A stretch of 64,000 nucleotides of DNA from Streptomyces tanashiensis (GTDB taxonomy: Bacteria; Actinomycetota; Actinomycetes; Streptomycetales; Streptomycetaceae). The notes beneath the pieces are model-generated. The model was given only the letters and a program-made list of their open reading frames with translations, was not told the origin of the DNA and ran no database searches. The position numbers and the translations under genes were made by a program. Shown piece after piece: positions 1 through 8,885 of this stretch. Numbering within the stretch: the stretch's first letter is position 1; every line of letters begins with the position of its first letter. Location of the stretch: assembly GCF_014648895.1 (NCBI RefSeq), contig NZ_BMRZ01000001.1, forward strand, positions 682,001-746,000. Direction: 5' to 3'.

Positions 1-514
1 CGTCCTCACGGAGGGTGACGTTGATGCCGAGGCCGACGACGATCGCGTCGGCGCCGGCGCGCTCGGCGAGGATGCCGCCGGTCTTGCGCTCCTCGCCCGC
101 GACGGAAACCAGCACGTCGTTGGGCCACTTGAGGGAGGTGTCGACGCCGGCGGCCTTCGCGAGGCCGGTGGCGGCGGCCACGCCGGTGAGCAGCGGGAGC
201 CAGCCCCAGCGGTGGACGGGCACGGCGGGCTTGAGGAGGACGGAGAGGAAGAGTCCGGAGCGGGCGGGCGCGGTCCAGGTGCGGTCGAGCCGGCCGCGGC
301 CGGAGGTCTGTTCCTCGGCGACCAGTACGGCGCCTTCGGGCAGTTCGTCGGCCCGTGCGGCGAGGTCGCTGTTGGTGGAGCCGGTGGCGGTGACCACGTC
401 GAGCGAGGTCCACAGTCCGTCGGGGAGGACGAGCGCGCGGCGCAGCGCGGGAGCGTTCAGCGGGGGCCGGTCGAGGTCGGACCAGCGTCCGCCGGAGCCT
501 TGAGAGGACGTCAT
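1..514 (-). CDS. birA: Biotin--[acetyl-CoA carboxylase] ligase, N-terminal part (cut by window edge)
   Basis: This enzyme activates biotin with ATP and attaches it to the lysine of the biotin carrier domain, here presumably that of AccA2 further along the window. The visible 171 residues carry the BPL/LplA hallmarks: STN near residue 46, the biotin-binding GRGR at 72-75, KWPNDV at 129-134, KTGGIL at 144-149 and GLGINV near 161. There is no N-terminal helix-turn-helix, so it is the non-repressor type of BirA. The C-terminus lies outside the window. The ATG at 514 has no Shine-Dalgarno. TAGTCT followed by 7 nt directly precedes it, suggesting a leaderless mRNA. The gene is divergent from pccB. 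Confidence 0.95.
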   Translation of the reverse strand, partial: MTSSQGSGGRWSDLDRPPLNAPALRRALVLPDGLWTSLDVVTATGSTNSDLAARADELPEGAVLVAEEQTSGRGRLDRTWTAPARSGLFLSVLLKPAVPVHRWGWLPLLTGVAAATGLAKAAGVDTSLKWPNDVLVSVAGEERKTGGILAERAGADAIVVGLGINVTLRED

Positions 515-598
515 GCAAGCCAGACTAGGTGTGGCAAAGACCGCAGTGCCGAACCGTATCGGCGTCGATACGCTACGGGTCAGTAGGCCAGCAGTAGC

Positions 599-608
599 CC
601 ATTCGTAG
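599..608. promoter_or_regulatory. 10-mer shared by the pccB and accA2 upstream regions
   Basis: CCATTCGTAG, preceded by AGC, lies about 40 nt before the pccB start. The same 10-mer, preceded by GAG, recurs at 6217-6226 in the leader region of accA2. These two genes encode the two halves of one acyl-CoA carboxylase. Only the identity is seen; a regulatory role is inference. Confidence 0.3.
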
Positions 609-648
609 TCAACGAACCCCCCGTGACCAGGCAGGGAGCCGCATCCCG

Positions 649-2241
649 ATGTCCGAGCCGGCAGAGCAGTACGAGATCGACATTCACACGACCGCGGGCA
701 AGATCGCGGACCTCAAGCGCCGTATCGACGAGGCCACGCACGCCGGCTCGGAGCGCGCGGTGGAGAAGCAGCATGCCAAGGGCAAGCTGACCGCGCGCGA
801 GCGGATCGCCCTCCTCCTGGACGAGGGCTCGTTCGTGGAGCTGGACGAGCTGGCCCGCCACCGCTCGACCAACTTCGGTCTGGAGAAGAACCGGCCGTAC
901 GGCGACGGTGTCGTCACCGGCTACGGCACGGTGGACGGCCGTCCGGTCGCCGTGTTCTCGCAGGACTTCACGGTCTTCGGCGGCGCGCTGGGCGAGACGT
1001 ACGGCCAGAAGATCATCAAGGTGATGGACTTCGCGCTGAAGACGGGCTGCCCGGTCATCGGCATCAACGACTCCGGCGGCGCCCGCATCCAGGAGGGTGT
1101 GAGCGCGCTCGGCATGTACGGCGAGATCTTCCGCCGCAACACCCACGCCTCCGGGGTGATCCCGCAGATCTCCCTGATCGTCGGCCCGTGCGCGGGCGGC
1201 GCGGTGTACTCCCCCGCGATCACCGACTTCACGGTGATGGTGGACCAGACCTCGCACATGTTCATCACGGGTCCCGACGTGATCAAGACGGTGACCGGCG
1301 AGGACGTGGGCTTCGAGGAGCTGGGCGGCGCCCGGACGCACAACGCGACCTCGGGCGTGGCGCACCACATGGCGGGGGACGAGAAGGACGCGATCGAGTA
1401 CGTCAAGTCCCTGCTCTCGTACCTCCCTTCGAACAACCTCTCGGAGCCGCCGGCCTTCCCGGAGGTCGCGGAGACCGAGGTCACGGACGAGGACCGCGAG
1501 CTCGACACGCTGATCCCGGACTCGGCGAACCAGCCGTACGACATGCACAAGGTCATCGAGCACGTCCTCGACGACGGCGAGTTCCTGGAGACGCAGGCGC
1601 TGTTCGCGCCGAACATCCTGACCGGCTTCGGCCGGGTCGAGGGCTTCCCGGTGGGCGTGGTCGCGAACCAGCCGATGCAGTTCGCGGGCTGCCTGGACAT
1701 CGACGCGTCCGAGAAGGCCGCGCGCTTCGTCCGGACCTGCGACGCCTTCAACATCCCGGTCCTGACCTTCGTGGACGTGCCGGGCTTCCTGCCGGGCGTG
1801 GACCAGGAGTACGGCGGCATCATCCGGCGCGGCGCGAAGCTGATCTACGCGTACGCGGAGGCGACGGTCCCGCTGATCACGGTCATCACGCGGAAGGCCT
1901 TCGGCGGCGCGTACGACGTCATGGGCTCCAAGCACCTGGGCGCGGACCTGAACCTGGCGTGGCCGACGGCGCAGATCGCGGTCATGGGCGCGCAGGGCGC
2001 GGTGAACATCCTGCACCGCAGGACGATCGCCGAGGCCGAGGATCAGGACACCGAGCGGGCGCGGCTCATGCGGGAGTACGAGGACGCGCTGCTCAACCCG
2101 TACATCGCGGCCGAGCGCGGCTACATCGACGGCGTGATCCTGCCGTCGGACACGCGCCCGCAGATCGTGAAGGGCCTGCGTCAGCTGCGGACGAAGCGGG
2201 AATCCCTGCCTCCGAAGAAGCACGGCAACATCCCGCTCTAG
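649..2241 (+). CDS. pccB: Propionyl/acyl-CoA carboxylase, carboxyltransferase (beta) subunit
   Basis: This is the carboxyltransferase subunit, which moves CO2 from carboxybiotin to acyl-CoA to make methylmalonyl-CoA or malonyl-CoA, extender units for fatty acids and polyketides. At 530 aa it matches the family length. Visible are the N-terminal crotonase-fold half with the oxyanion segment GGARIQEG and [12 protein letters not shown], and the C-terminal half with DVPGFLPG and [15 protein letters not shown]. The residue after GGAY is Asp423. In S. coelicolor the equivalent position (Asp in PccB, Ile in AccB) sets substrate preference, so propionyl-CoA is the likely substrate. A GGGAG ribosome site precedes the ATG. 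The epsilon subunit follows after 26 nt and the alpha subunit lies 4.2 kb downstream. Confidence 0.96.
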   Translation: MSEPAEQYEIDIHTTAGKIADLKRRIDEATHAGSERAVEKQHAKGKLTARERIALLLDEGSFVELDELARHRSTNFGLEKNRPYGDGVVTGYGTVDGRPVAVFSQDFTVFGGALGETYGQKIIKVMDFALKTGCPVIGINDSGGARIQEGVSALGMYGEIFRRNTHASGVIPQISLIVGPCAGGAVYSPAITDFTVMVDQTSHMFITGPDVIKTVTGEDVGFEELGGARTHNATSGVAHHMAGDEKDAIEYVKSLLSYLPSNNLSEPPAFPEVAETEVTDEDRELDTLIPDSANQPYDMHKVIEHVLDDGEFLETQALFAPNILTGFGRVEGFPVGVVANQPMQFAGCLDIDASEKAARFVRTCDAFNIPVLTFVDVPGFLPGVDQEYGGIIRRGAKLIYAYAEATVPLITVITRKAFGGAYDVMGSKHLGADLNLAWPTAQIAVMGAQGAVNILHRRTIAEAEDQDTERARLMREYEDALLNPYIAAERGYIDGVILPSDTRPQIVKGLRQLRTKRESLPPKKHGNIPL

Positions 2242-2267
2242 CCCCTCCGGACCCTCAAGGAGCCGAC

Positions 2268-2480
2268 ATGATCAAGGTCGTACGAGGCAACCCGACTCCG
2301 GAGGAGTTGGCCGCCGCACTGGCGGTGGTCCAAGCCCGGGCCGCGGCCACGGCGGCGGCGTCCGCCGAGGCGGGCGGCCCGGCGGTGCCGGAGGGGTGGT
2401 CGGATCCCTCCCGTATCGCACGGACGGTACGGCAGCGGCCGGGCCCGCGGGCCTGGGCGCGGTCGTACTGGCCCGTCTAG
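2268..2480 (+). CDS. pccE: Acyl-CoA carboxylase epsilon subunit (small)
   Basis: This 70-residue protein starts with ATG eleven bases after AAGGAG, directly downstream of pccB. It begins MIKVVRGNPTPEELAALA-like and ends in an Arg/Trp-rich tail (RQRPGPRAWARSYWP). That layout, with a short N-terminal helix containing PEELAAL, an Ala-rich middle and a C-terminal W-rich stretch, is that of actinobacterial AccE/PccE subunits. These bind the alpha and beta subunits and raise carboxylase activity. It shares a transcript with pccB, which ends at the hairpin at 2494-2528. Recognition rests on position and the terminal motifs. Confidence 0.88.
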   Translation: MIKVVRGNPTPEELAAALAVVQARAAATAAASAEAGGPAVPEGWSDPSRIARTVRQRPGPRAWARSYWPV

Positions 2481-2493
2481 TCGTCACAGCCGG

Positions 2494-2528
2494 AAGGCCG
2501 GACCCCGTGTGCGGGGGGTCCGGCCTTT
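2494..2528. terminator. Bidirectional intrinsic terminator between pccE and the MFS gene
   Basis: A perfect 13-bp stem (AAGGCCGGACCCC with its complement) has an 8-nt loop and runs into TTT. It sits between convergent genes, so it can serve both. Confidence 0.85.
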
Positions 2529-2556
2529 CGCATGCCGCGCCGACACCGCGCGGGCG

Positions 2557-3963
2557 TCACGTACGGCGGAGGAAGAGGGCGGAGAGCACGGCTCCGGCGG
2601 CGACGATCGCGGCGTTGACGAGGACCGCGAGGCCGATGCCGTCGAGGAGCACGGGCGCGGTGACGACGACGGCGCTCATGACCGGGGTGCCCATGGTGAT
2701 GCCGATCTGCTGGGTCATGGTCGCGAGCCCGGTCGCCATGCCCTGCTCGCTCTCGGGGATGCCCGAGGTGGCGGTGACCATGAAGCCGACGATCGCGAGC
2801 ATGTTGCCGACGCCGCCGGCGAAGGTCGCGGCGAGCAGCAGCGCGAGGCTGCCTCGGTCGTCGCCGAGCCCGTACAGGGCGAGGGTGGCGACGGCCTGGA
2901 GGAGTCCGCCGGAGACGAGGGCGGCTCGGGCGCCGAAGCGGCCGATGAAGCGGGAGGCGGCGACTCCGCCGAGGACCGTGCCGGCGCCGAGGACGCCGAA
3001 GGAGAGTCCGGCGGCGAGCGGGGAGAAGCCCAGGACGTCCTGGAGGTACAGGGTCATCAGGAAGACCAGCGAGGTCTCGGTGACGAAGGCGACGAGCCCG
3101 GCGAGATTGCCCCACACGACCGTGCGGCGCTTCAGGACGTGGATCGGGACGAGGGGCGAGGCGGCCCGCCGCTCGACGAGGACGAAGGCGGCGAGGAGCG
3201 CGGCGCCGACGGCGAGGGCGGTGAGCGCGGTGGGGTCGGTCCAGCCGTGCTCGCCGGTGACGGTCAGGCCGTAGACGAGGGCGAGCAGCCCGCCGGTGAC
3301 GGTGATCGCGCCGGGGACGTCGAGGCGGGGCCGGACGGCCGGGCGGCTCTCCTTGAGGACGGCGGGGGCGACGAGGAGCACGGCGAGGGCCACCGGCACG
3401 TTGACGAGGAAGGCCCAGCGCCAGGAGAGCAGGTCGGTGAGGACGCCGCCGAGGATGGCGCCGGTGGTGAAGCCCGCGGACATGAGGGCGCCGTTCAGGC
3501 CGAGCGCCTTGGCCCGCAGCGGGCCCTCGGGGAAGGACGAGGTCAGCAGGGAGAGCCCGGCGGGGGTGACGGCGGCGGTGGCGAGGCCCTGGGCGACCCG
3601 GGCGGCCATGAGGACCTCGGGGCCGGTGGCGAGCCCGCCGGCGAGGGAGGAGACGCCGAGGAGGGCCATGCCGCCGAGGAAGAGGCGGCGGCGTCCGACC
3701 AGGTCGGCGACGCGCCCGAAGAGGAGGGTGAATCCGGCGGCGGCGAGGGCGAAGGCGGTGGCGATCCACTGGAGGCCGCCGAGGCTGAAGCCGAGTCCCT
3801 GGCCGATGACGGGCAGGGCGACGTTCAGGATCGAGAAGTCGACGGCCAGCATGAACTGGGCGAGCAGGAGGACGACGAGGACGAGCCGCATCCGGCCGGT
3901 CATCCGGGCTTCGGCACGGTCCGCGGCCGCGGGTGCGGGCGTCGGGTGATCGAGGGCAACCAT
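2557..3963 (-). CDS. MFS transporter, DHA2 (14-helix) drug exporter type
   Basis: This is a 468-residue inner-membrane antiporter. Residues 1-25 are cytoplasmic. The first helix is followed by the family signature (LAVDFSILNVALPVIG, then WIATAF), and GRVADLVGRRRLF is the MFS loop 2-3 motif. Around fourteen hydrophobic segments and the length fit DHA2 proteins, which export drugs or dyes with proton exchange. The substrate cannot be read from the sequence. It is divergent from a TetR regulator across a short region carrying an inverted repeat, the usual layout of a repressor-controlled exporter. Confidence 0.92.
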   Translation of the reverse strand: MVALDHPTPAPAAADRAEARMTGRMRLVLVVLLLAQFMLAVDFSILNVALPVIGQGLGFSLGGLQWIATAFALAAAGFTLLFGRVADLVGRRRLFLGGMALLGVSSLAGGLATGPEVLMAARVAQGLATAAVTPAGLSLLTSSFPEGPLRAKALGLNGALMSAGFTTGAILGGVLTDLLSWRWAFLVNVPVALAVLLVAPAVLKESRPAVRPRLDVPGAITVTGGLLALVYGLTVTGEHGWTDPTALTALAVGAALLAAFVLVERRAASPLVPIHVLKRRTVVWGNLAGLVAFVTETSLVFLMTLYLQDVLGFSPLAAGLSFGVLGAGTVLGGVAASRFIGRFGARAALVSGGLLQAVATLALYGLGDDRGSLALLLAATFAGGVGNMLAIVGFMVTATSGIPESEQGMATGLATMTQQIGITMGTPVMSAVVVTAPVLLDGIGLAVLVNAAIVAAGAVLSALFLRRT

Positions 3964-3975
3964 GCGAGGGACCCC

Positions 3976-3999
3976 TTAATGGGAGGCTGGTTCCGTTAA
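3976..3999. promoter_or_regulatory. Candidate TetR operator between exporter and regulator
   Basis: TTAATGG and CCGTTAA form an inverted repeat with one mismatch and a 10-bp spacer. A further GTTAATGG copy lies at 4030-4037. The location between the divergent exporter and TetR gene suggests the regulator's own operator. The base composition is unusually AT-rich for this genome. Confidence 0.5.
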
Positions 4000-4051
4000 G
4001 ATGTCCCGTACCGTAGCAGAGTCGAAGGCGTTAATGGAACAGGAGACCCGT

Positions 4052-4669
4052 TTGACTGAGAGCCGGCCGGCCTCGCCCGGCACCATGCGCCCCGGCGGCC
4101 GCACCGCGAAGGTCCGCAGGGCGGTCCTCGACGCCACCCTGGACGCCCTCGCCGACACCGGGTTCCACGCCCTGAACATGGACCGGATCGCCGCGGGCGC
4201 CGGCGTCGGCAAGACCACCGTGTACCGCCGCTGGGGCTCCCCCGTCGGCCTGGTCACCGACCTCCTCCACGACATGGCGGAGCAGTCGCTGCCCGCCTCC
4301 GACACCGGCAGCCTCGCGGGCGACCTGCGGGCCAACGCCGAACTCGTCCGGGCCACCCTCGTGGACCCCCGGATGGGCGCGGTCTTCCGCGCGGTCATCG
4401 CCGCGGCGGCCTGCGACGAGGAGTGCGCCCGCGCCCTCGCCGACTTCTACCGGACCCGGCTCGCCGAATGGGCCCCGGTCGTCACCAGGGGCGCGGCGCG
4501 CGGCGAGATCCCGGCGGGGACGGACCCCGTCGAGCTCCTCCGCGCCGTCTCCGCGCCGCTCTACTACCGCTTCGCGGTCACCCGCGAGGAGCTGGACGGG
4601 GCCGTCGCGGAGCGGGCGGTGACGGCGGCGCTGGTGGCGGCCCGGGACGGGGTGTTCGTACGGGCCTGA
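4052..4669 (+). CDS. TetR family transcriptional regulator
   Basis: This is a probable repressor of the divergent MFS exporter. The N-terminal helix-turn-helix reads AVLDATLDALADTGFHALNMDRIAAGAGVGKTTVYRRW in pieces, with the canonical recognition helix VGKTTVYRRW. The C-terminal ligand domain has the TetR_C form found in exporter regulators (FYRTRLAEW, RAVSAPLYYRF). I chose the TTG at 4052 because AGGAG ends 7 nt before it. In-frame ATGs at 4001 and 4034 are possible, but the first overlaps the inverted repeat and both have poorer ribosome sites. The starting residues are therefore uncertain; the rest is secure. Confidence 0.88.
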   Translation: MTESRPASPGTMRPGGRTAKVRRAVLDATLDALADTGFHALNMDRIAAGAGVGKTTVYRRWGSPVGLVTDLLHDMAEQSLPASDTGSLAGDLRANAELVRATLVDPRMGAVFRAVIAAAACDEECARALADFYRTRLAEWAPVVTRGAARGEIPAGTDPVELLRAVSAPLYYRFAVTREELDGAVAERAVTAALVAARDGVFVRA

Positions 4670-4704
4670 GCCGGGCCCTCCGGACGCGAATAGTGCTTCC
4701 GCAC

Positions 4705-4736
4705 GGGGGCGCCTGAGTATCCGTACTCAGGCGCCC
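4705..4736 (+). terminator. Hairpin after the TetR gene
   Basis: GGGCGCCTGAGTA and its complement form a stem of about 14 bp with a 4-nt loop, and no T-run follows. It is likely the terminator of the TetR gene ahead of the small membrane-protein gene. Confidence 0.7.
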
Positions 4737-4764
4737 CGCCCGTCCCGCCCGGAGGATCGGAGGC

Positions 4765-4893
4765 ATGCTGTGGTCCGACCCGAAGAACCAGCCGCCGAAG
4801 TTCCTGCGCGACATGCAGGCGATGCTCCGCCGCACCGGCGTGCTGCTGGCGCTCGCGATGGTGGTGGCGATGTTCGTGGCGACCGCGCGCTGA
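4765..4893 (+). CDS. Small (42-residue) single-helix membrane protein, conserved-looking
   Basis: This short gene encodes MLWSDPKNQPPKFLRD, an amphipathic stretch (MQAMLRR), and one hydrophobic helix of about 18 residues ending in a short basic tail (ATAR). GGAGG at 4751-4755, with a second GGAGG right before the ATG, supports translation. I know no function. Streptomyces genomes carry a small protein of this kind at the same place between pccE and maf, as I recall. A hairpin isolates it from the TetR gene upstream. A block of tandem repeats follows the stop codon immediately. Confidence 0.72.
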   Translation: MLWSDPKNQPPKFLRDMQAMLRRTGVLLALAMVVAMFVATAR

Positions 4894-4998
4894 CCACGCG
4901 CGCGTACGGGCGGGCCACGCGCGTACGGGGGCGGGCCACGCGCGCGTACGGGCCGGGCCACGCGCACGGACGACGGACCACACGCGCGCGTGCGCACG
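4894..4998. repeat. Five ~21-bp tandem repeats
   Basis: Units of about 21 bp start CCACGCG and contain CGTACGGG (starts at 4894, 4915, 4936, 4958, 4978). The first three are nearly identical and the last two degenerate. They fill the gap between the small membrane-protein gene and the maf promoter. Confidence 0.8.
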
Positions 4999-5022
4999 CC
5001 CGCCACTGGCTACGCTGCCCCC

Positions 5023-5628
5023 ATGACTGCTGATCCGCGCCGTGTCGTGCTCGCCTCCGCCTCCCCCGCCCGGCTCGGTCTGCTCCGGCAGGCCGGACTC
5101 GCCCCCGAGGTGATCGTGAGCGGCGTCGACGAGGACAAGGTCCACGCCCCGACCCCGGCCGAGCTCGCCCTCGCGCTCGCGGAGGCGAAGGCCGCCCATG
5201 TCGCCGCACGGCCCGAGGCGTTCGGCGCGCTCGTCATCGGCTGCGACTCGGTCCTGGAGCTCGACAAGCAGGCCCTCGGCAAGCCGGCCGACGCCGCGGA
5301 GGCCACGGCCCGCTGGCGGGCGATGCGGGGCAGGGTCGGCATCCTCCAGACCGGCCACTGCGTCTACGACACGGCCGCCAAGCGCTACGAGTCGGCGACG
5401 GCCTCCACCGTGGTCCGCTTCGGCGAGCCGACGGACGAGGAGATCGCCGCGTACGTGGCGAGCGGCGAACCGCTGCACGTGGCGGGCGCGTTCACCCTGG
5501 ACGGCCGCTCCGCCCCGTTCATCGACGGCATCGACGGCGATCCCGGCAACGTGATCGGCCTGTCCCTGCCGCTGCTGCGCCGGCTCCTGCGCAAGCTGGA
5601 CGTCGAGATCACCGACCTCTGGGCCTGA
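5023..5628 (+). CDS. maf: Maf family nucleotide pyrophosphatase
   Basis: This is a house-cleaning enzyme that hydrolyses non-canonical or modified nucleoside triphosphates to monophosphates. The 201-residue protein opens with the Maf signature [18 protein letters not shown] and SGVDED. It continues with the conserved [11 protein letters not shown] segment and GKPADAAEA, and ends in the PLLRRLL region. TACGCT at 5011-5016 sits 6 nt before the ATG with no Shine-Dalgarno, so the mRNA is probably leaderless. It is convergent with the membrane protein downstream. Confidence 0.95.
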   Translation: MTADPRRVVLASASPARLGLLRQAGLAPEVIVSGVDEDKVHAPTPAELALALAEAKAAHVAARPEAFGALVIGCDSVLELDKQALGKPADAAEATARWRAMRGRVGILQTGHCVYDTAAKRYESATASTVVRFGEPTDEEIAAYVASGEPLHVAGAFTLDGRSAPFIDGIDGDPGNVIGLSLPLLRRLLRKLDVEITDLWA

Positions 5629-5646
5629 CCGGCGGCCCGGAAGGCG

Positions 5647-6084
5647 CTACGCGGGCGCCGGCGCCTCCTCGGGGGCGTCGGCCTCCTTGTCGTCCTCCTT
5701 GCCGTACGCCACCAGGGTGAGGACCAGGAGTCCGAGCACGGCCACCAGGAAGGTGAAGGCCGGCCAGCCGAGCAGGGCGACGGCGACCGCGCCGAGGAGG
5801 CCGTGGACGATCGCGCAGCCGATGAGCAGCCCCCGGCCGAGACGGCCCGGGCGGCGGTCGCGGATGCCCGCCACGAGGGCGACGAGGGCGCAGAGGAGGA
5901 GGGCGGCCCCGGAGGCGATGCCGAGCCCCCAGGTGCCGGCGACCATCGCGTCGGGGTCCATGCCGTCGAGGGACATCGACTGGGCCTCCAGGAAACCCGC
6001 CATGACGGCGTTGATCGCGACGATGCCGGGCGCTTCGAGGAAGAGCACCGCGGCCGTCACGAGGGCTATCGGTCTGCGGGCCAC
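5647..6084 (-). CDS. Hypothetical membrane protein with four hydrophobic segments
   Basis: This 145-residue integral membrane protein of unknown function starts at a GTG (VARRPIALVTAAVLF) preceded by AGGGGG eight bases upstream. The open frame continues further upstream but without a ribosome site. Hydrophobic helices lie at about 6-32, 52-72, 84-104 and 108-128. The loop after helix 1 contains MSLDGMDPDAM, and the C-terminal tail is charged and Pro/Glu-rich (KEDDKEADAPEEAP). It is convergent with maf and divergent from accA2. Confidence 0.75.
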   Translation of the reverse strand: MARRPIALVTAAVLFLEAPGIVAINAVMAGFLEAQSMSLDGMDPDAMVAGTWGLGIASGAALLLCALVALVAGIRDRRPGRLGRGLLIGCAIVHGLLGAVAVALLGWPAFTFLVAVLGLLVLTLVAYGKEDDKEADAPEEAPAPA

Positions 6085-6457
6085 CTCGGCCACCCCCTGG
6101 ATTCGCCTGTTACCGACAGTACGATCGACAGCGCGAAGGCTACTGGCCGGTAAACCCTCGGACAAGAGTTCGCGCACGGCGGGCGACGGCGGACGGCGGG
6201 GCAAAGAATCGTTGAGCCATTCGTAGGGACTCCACAAAGAAACCCGAATGGGCCCTGGCTACAAGAACAGAGACCTGCGCCACACCTCGGAGCTACTGTG
6301 CCGTAAAGGAACCCTGCGTACCGTGGTGCGACAAGGGAATTCACGACCCGAGCGGGCCCGGGGTCACGCTCCGTGTGGGCAAGCTCACCACTGGGGACGG
6401 GTCGAAAGGCCGTGTCGGCAGTCCCTAAACTCAGCTTGTTTCAAGGAGGGAGCCATC
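6085..6457. promoter_or_regulatory. 373-bp leader/promoter region of accA2
   Basis: I see no credible gene here. It holds the CCATTCGTAG 10-mer (6217-6226) shared with the pccB promoter region. It also has a TAAACT hexamer at 6425-6430 that could be a -10 element, and the strong AAGGAGGGAG ribosome site just before the accA2 GTG. Confidence 0.5.
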
Positions 6458-8212
6458 GTGCGCAAGGTGCTCATCGCCAACCGTGGCGAAATCGCTGTCC
6501 GTGTGGCCCGGGCGTGCCGGGACGCGGGTATCGGCAGCGTGGCCGTGTACGCCGAACCGGACCGGGACGCTCTGCATGTCCGGGCTGCTGACGAGGCGTT
6601 CGCTCTGGGCGGTGACACCCCGGCCACCAGCTACCTGGACATGGCCAAGGTGCTCCAGGCCGCGAAGGACTCCGGTGCGGACGCCGTGCACCCCGGTTAC
6701 GGCTTCCTCTCCGAGAACGCGGAGTTCGCCCAGGCGGTGCTCGACGCGGGTCTGACGTGGATCGGCCCGCCGCCGCAGGCGATCCGCGACCTGGGTGACA
6801 AGGTCGCCGCCCGTCACATCGCGCAGCGCGCCGGCGCGCCGCTGGTCGCCGGTACACCGGACCCGGTCTCGGGCGCCGAGGAGGTCGTGGCCTTCGCCCA
6901 GGAGCACGGGCTGCCGATCGCGATCAAGGCCGCCTTCGGCGGTGGCGGCCGCGGCCTGAAGGTCGCCCGCACCCTCGAAGAGGTCCCCGAGCTGTACGAC
7001 TCGGCCGTGCGCGAGGCCGTGGCGGCCTTCGGCCGGGGAGAGTGCTTCGTCGAGCGCTACCTCGACAAGCCCCGCCACGTCGAGACCCAGTGCCTGGCCG
7101 ACACCCACGGCAACGTGGTCGTCGTCTCCACGCGTGACTGCTCGCTGCAGCGCCGCCACCAGAAGCTCGTCGAGGAGGCCCCCGCGCCGTTCCTGACGGA
7201 CGCCCAGAACGCCGAGCTGTACGCGGCGTCGAAGGCGATCCTGAAGGAGGCCGGCTACGTCGGCGCCGGCACGGTCGAGTTCCTCGTCGGCACGGACGGC
7301 ACGATCTCCTTCCTGGAGGTCAACACGCGTCTGCAGGTCGAGCACCCGGTGACCGAGGAGGTCGCCGGCATCGACCTGGTCCGGGAGATGTTCCGGATCG
7401 CCGACGGCGAGGAGCTCGGCTACGACGACCCGGCCATAAGGGGTCACTCCTTCGAGTTCCGCATCAACGGCGAGGACCCGGGCCGCAACTTCCTGCCCGC
7501 GCCCGGCACCGTCACCCTCTTCCAGGCGCCGACCGGCCCCGGCGTCCGCCTCGACGCGGGCGTCGAGTCCGGCTCGGTGATCGGCCCGGCCTGGGACTCG
7601 CTCCTCGCCAAGCTGATCGTCACCGGCGCCACCCGCGAGCAGGCCCTGCAGCGCGCGGCCCGCGCGCTCGCGGAGTTCAAGGTCGAGGGCATGGCCACCG
7701 CCATCCCGTTCCACCAGGCCGTCGTGGTCGACCCGGCGTTCACCTCCGACCCGTTCCAGGTCCACACCCGCTGGATCGAGACGGAGTTCGTCAACGAGAT
7801 CAAGCCGTTCGCCCCGGCCGGCTCGGAGGCGGACGAGGACGAGTCGGGCCGCGAGACGATCGTCGTCGAGGTCGGCGGCAAGCGCCTCGAGGTCTCCCTG
7901 CCGTCCTCGCTCGGCATGACGCTGGCGCGCACGGGCCTTGCGGCCGGTGCGAAGCCGAAGCGGCGCGCGGCGAAGAAGTCCGGCCCGACCGCCTCGGGTG
8001 ACACCCTCGCGTCCCCGATGCAGGGCACGATCGTGAAGGTCGCGGTCGAGGAGGGCCAGGAGGTCAAGGAGGGCGACCTGATCGTCGTCCTGGAGGCCAT
8101 GAAGATGGAGCAGCCCCTCAACGCCCACCGCTCCGGCACCGTCAAGGGCCTGACCGCCGAGGTCGGCGCCTCCGTCACCTCCGGCGCCACCATCTGCGAC
8201 ATCAAGGACTGA
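6458..8212 (+). CDS. accA2: Acetyl/propionyl-CoA carboxylase alpha subunit (biotin carboxylase + biotin carrier)
   Basis: This subunit uses ATP and bicarbonate to carboxylate its own biotin, which the beta subunit then uses. The 584 residues comprise a biotin carboxylase N-domain ([14 protein letters not shown]), the ATP-grasp domain with the glycine loop [15 protein letters not shown], the [14 protein letters not shown] active-site strand, a carboxylase C-domain, and a C-terminal biotinyl domain. Lys549 lies in EAMKM near the end. A Lys/Arg-rich linker ([12 protein letters not shown]) joins them. I chose the GTG because AAGGAGGG lies 7 nt before it and the family starts here. It works with pccB and the epsilon subunit, and birA supplies the biotin. 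Confidence 0.97.
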   Translation: MRKVLIANRGEIAVRVARACRDAGIGSVAVYAEPDRDALHVRAADEAFALGGDTPATSYLDMAKVLQAAKDSGADAVHPGYGFLSENAEFAQAVLDAGLTWIGPPPQAIRDLGDKVAARHIAQRAGAPLVAGTPDPVSGAEEVVAFAQEHGLPIAIKAAFGGGGRGLKVARTLEEVPELYDSAVREAVAAFGRGECFVERYLDKPRHVETQCLADTHGNVVVVSTRDCSLQRRHQKLVEEAPAPFLTDAQNAELYAASKAILKEAGYVGAGTVEFLVGTDGTISFLEVNTRLQVEHPVTEEVAGIDLVREMFRIADGEELGYDDPAIRGHSFEFRINGEDPGRNFLPAPGTVTLFQAPTGPGVRLDAGVESGSVIGPAWDSLLAKLIVTGATREQALQRAARALAEFKVEGMATAIPFHQAVVVDPAFTSDPFQVHTRWIETEFVNEIKPFAPAGSEADEDESGRETIVVEVGGKRLEVSLPSSLGMTLARTGLAAGAKPKRRAAKKSGPTASGDTLASPMQGTIVKVAVEEGQEVKEGDLIVVLEAMKMEQPLNAHRSGTVKGLTAEVGASVTSGATICDIKD

Positions 8213-8231
8213 CGTCGCACGCAGTACGGTA

Positions 8232-8267
8232 CGAAGGGCCCGCAGGCAGCCGCCTGCGGGCCCTTCG
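8232..8267 (+). terminator. Terminator of accA2
   Basis: A perfect 16-bp stem (CGAAGGGCCCGCAGGC and its complement) closes on the 4-nt loop AGCC, 20 nt after the stop codon. Confidence 0.85.
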
Positions 8268-8288
8268 CCGAGGGGGTCCGTTCCGCAC

Positions 8289-8834
8289 ATGCGCGCCGAC
8301 GCACGCCGCAACCACGAGCGACTGCTCATCGAAGCCCGCGCCGCCTTCGCGGCACAGGGCGCCGACGCGCCCCTGGAGGAGGTCGCACGCCGCGCGGGCG
8401 TCGGGATCGGCACGCTCTACCGCCACTTCCCCACCCGGGCCGACCTGTTGAACGCGGTCTTCCAGGAGGCACTGGCCGAACTGCTCGACCGCTCGCGGGA
8501 GCTGGCCGACACGGACGAGCCGTGCCGGGCGCTGGTGGAGTGGCTGCGGGCTCTGATCGCCCACGCGGGCGAGTACCGGGGGCTCGCACACGCGCTGATG
8601 TCCGCCTCGTACGACCGGAGTTCGGCCCTGGCCCGGTGCAGCGATCCCCTGCGCGCGGCGGGCGAGCGGCTGCTCGAACGGGCTCGGAAGGCGGGTCAGG
8701 TGCGCGCCGACGTGTCGATCGGCGACCTGATGCAGCTCACCAACGCGATCGCGCTGGCGGCGGAGCAGTGCCCGGAGGACGCGGAGCTGGCGGACCGCCT
8801 GCTCGCGCTGACGCTGCGGGGCCTGAAGGACTGA
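8289..8834 (+). CDS. TetR family transcriptional regulator
   Basis: This 181-residue one-component regulator has an N-terminal HTH, with HERLLIEARAAFAAQG as helix 1 and VGIGTLYRHFPTRADLL as the recognition helix. The all-helical ligand domain ends in DLMQLTNAIALAAEQCPED. The start ATG is 22 nt beyond the accA2 terminator. The ligand and targets are unknown. Its nearest neighbours are accA2 upstream and a convergent DeoR-type gene, so there is no divergent partner from which to infer a target. Confidence 0.9.
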   Translation: MRADARRNHERLLIEARAAFAAQGADAPLEEVARRAGVGIGTLYRHFPTRADLLNAVFQEALAELLDRSRELADTDEPCRALVEWLRALIAHAGEYRGLAHALMSASYDRSSALARCSDPLRAAGERLLERARKAGQVRADVSIGDLMQLTNAIALAAEQCPEDAELADRLLALTLRGLKD

Positions 8835-8853
8835 GGGGTTTCGGGGACGGCGT

Positions 8854-8875
8854 GGGACCCCTGGGGGAGGGTCCC
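8854..8875. terminator. Weak hairpin between convergent regulators
   Basis: GGGACCC and GGGTCCC form a 7-bp stem with an 8-nt loop between the stops of the TetR and DeoR genes. There is no T-run. Confidence 0.45.
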
Positions 8876-8885
8876 TCGGGCGACT

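Noticed and set aside
2509..3999. Long open frame on the plus strand opposite the MFS transporter
   Set aside because: It is the mirror of the GC-rich third-position pattern; the translation is a Gly/Glu/Asp/Ala repeat with no domain, while the minus strand gives a clear 14-helix transporter.
4894..4998. The GC-rich repeat block as a CRISPR array
   Set aside because: Units are directly abutting with no unique spacers and no cas genes nearby.
4894..4998. CGCGCGTACG sequences in the tandem repeat as nucleoside-regulon operators
   Set aside because: They lack the flanking CTA..TAG of CTACGCGCGTAG and do not precede a nucleoside gene.
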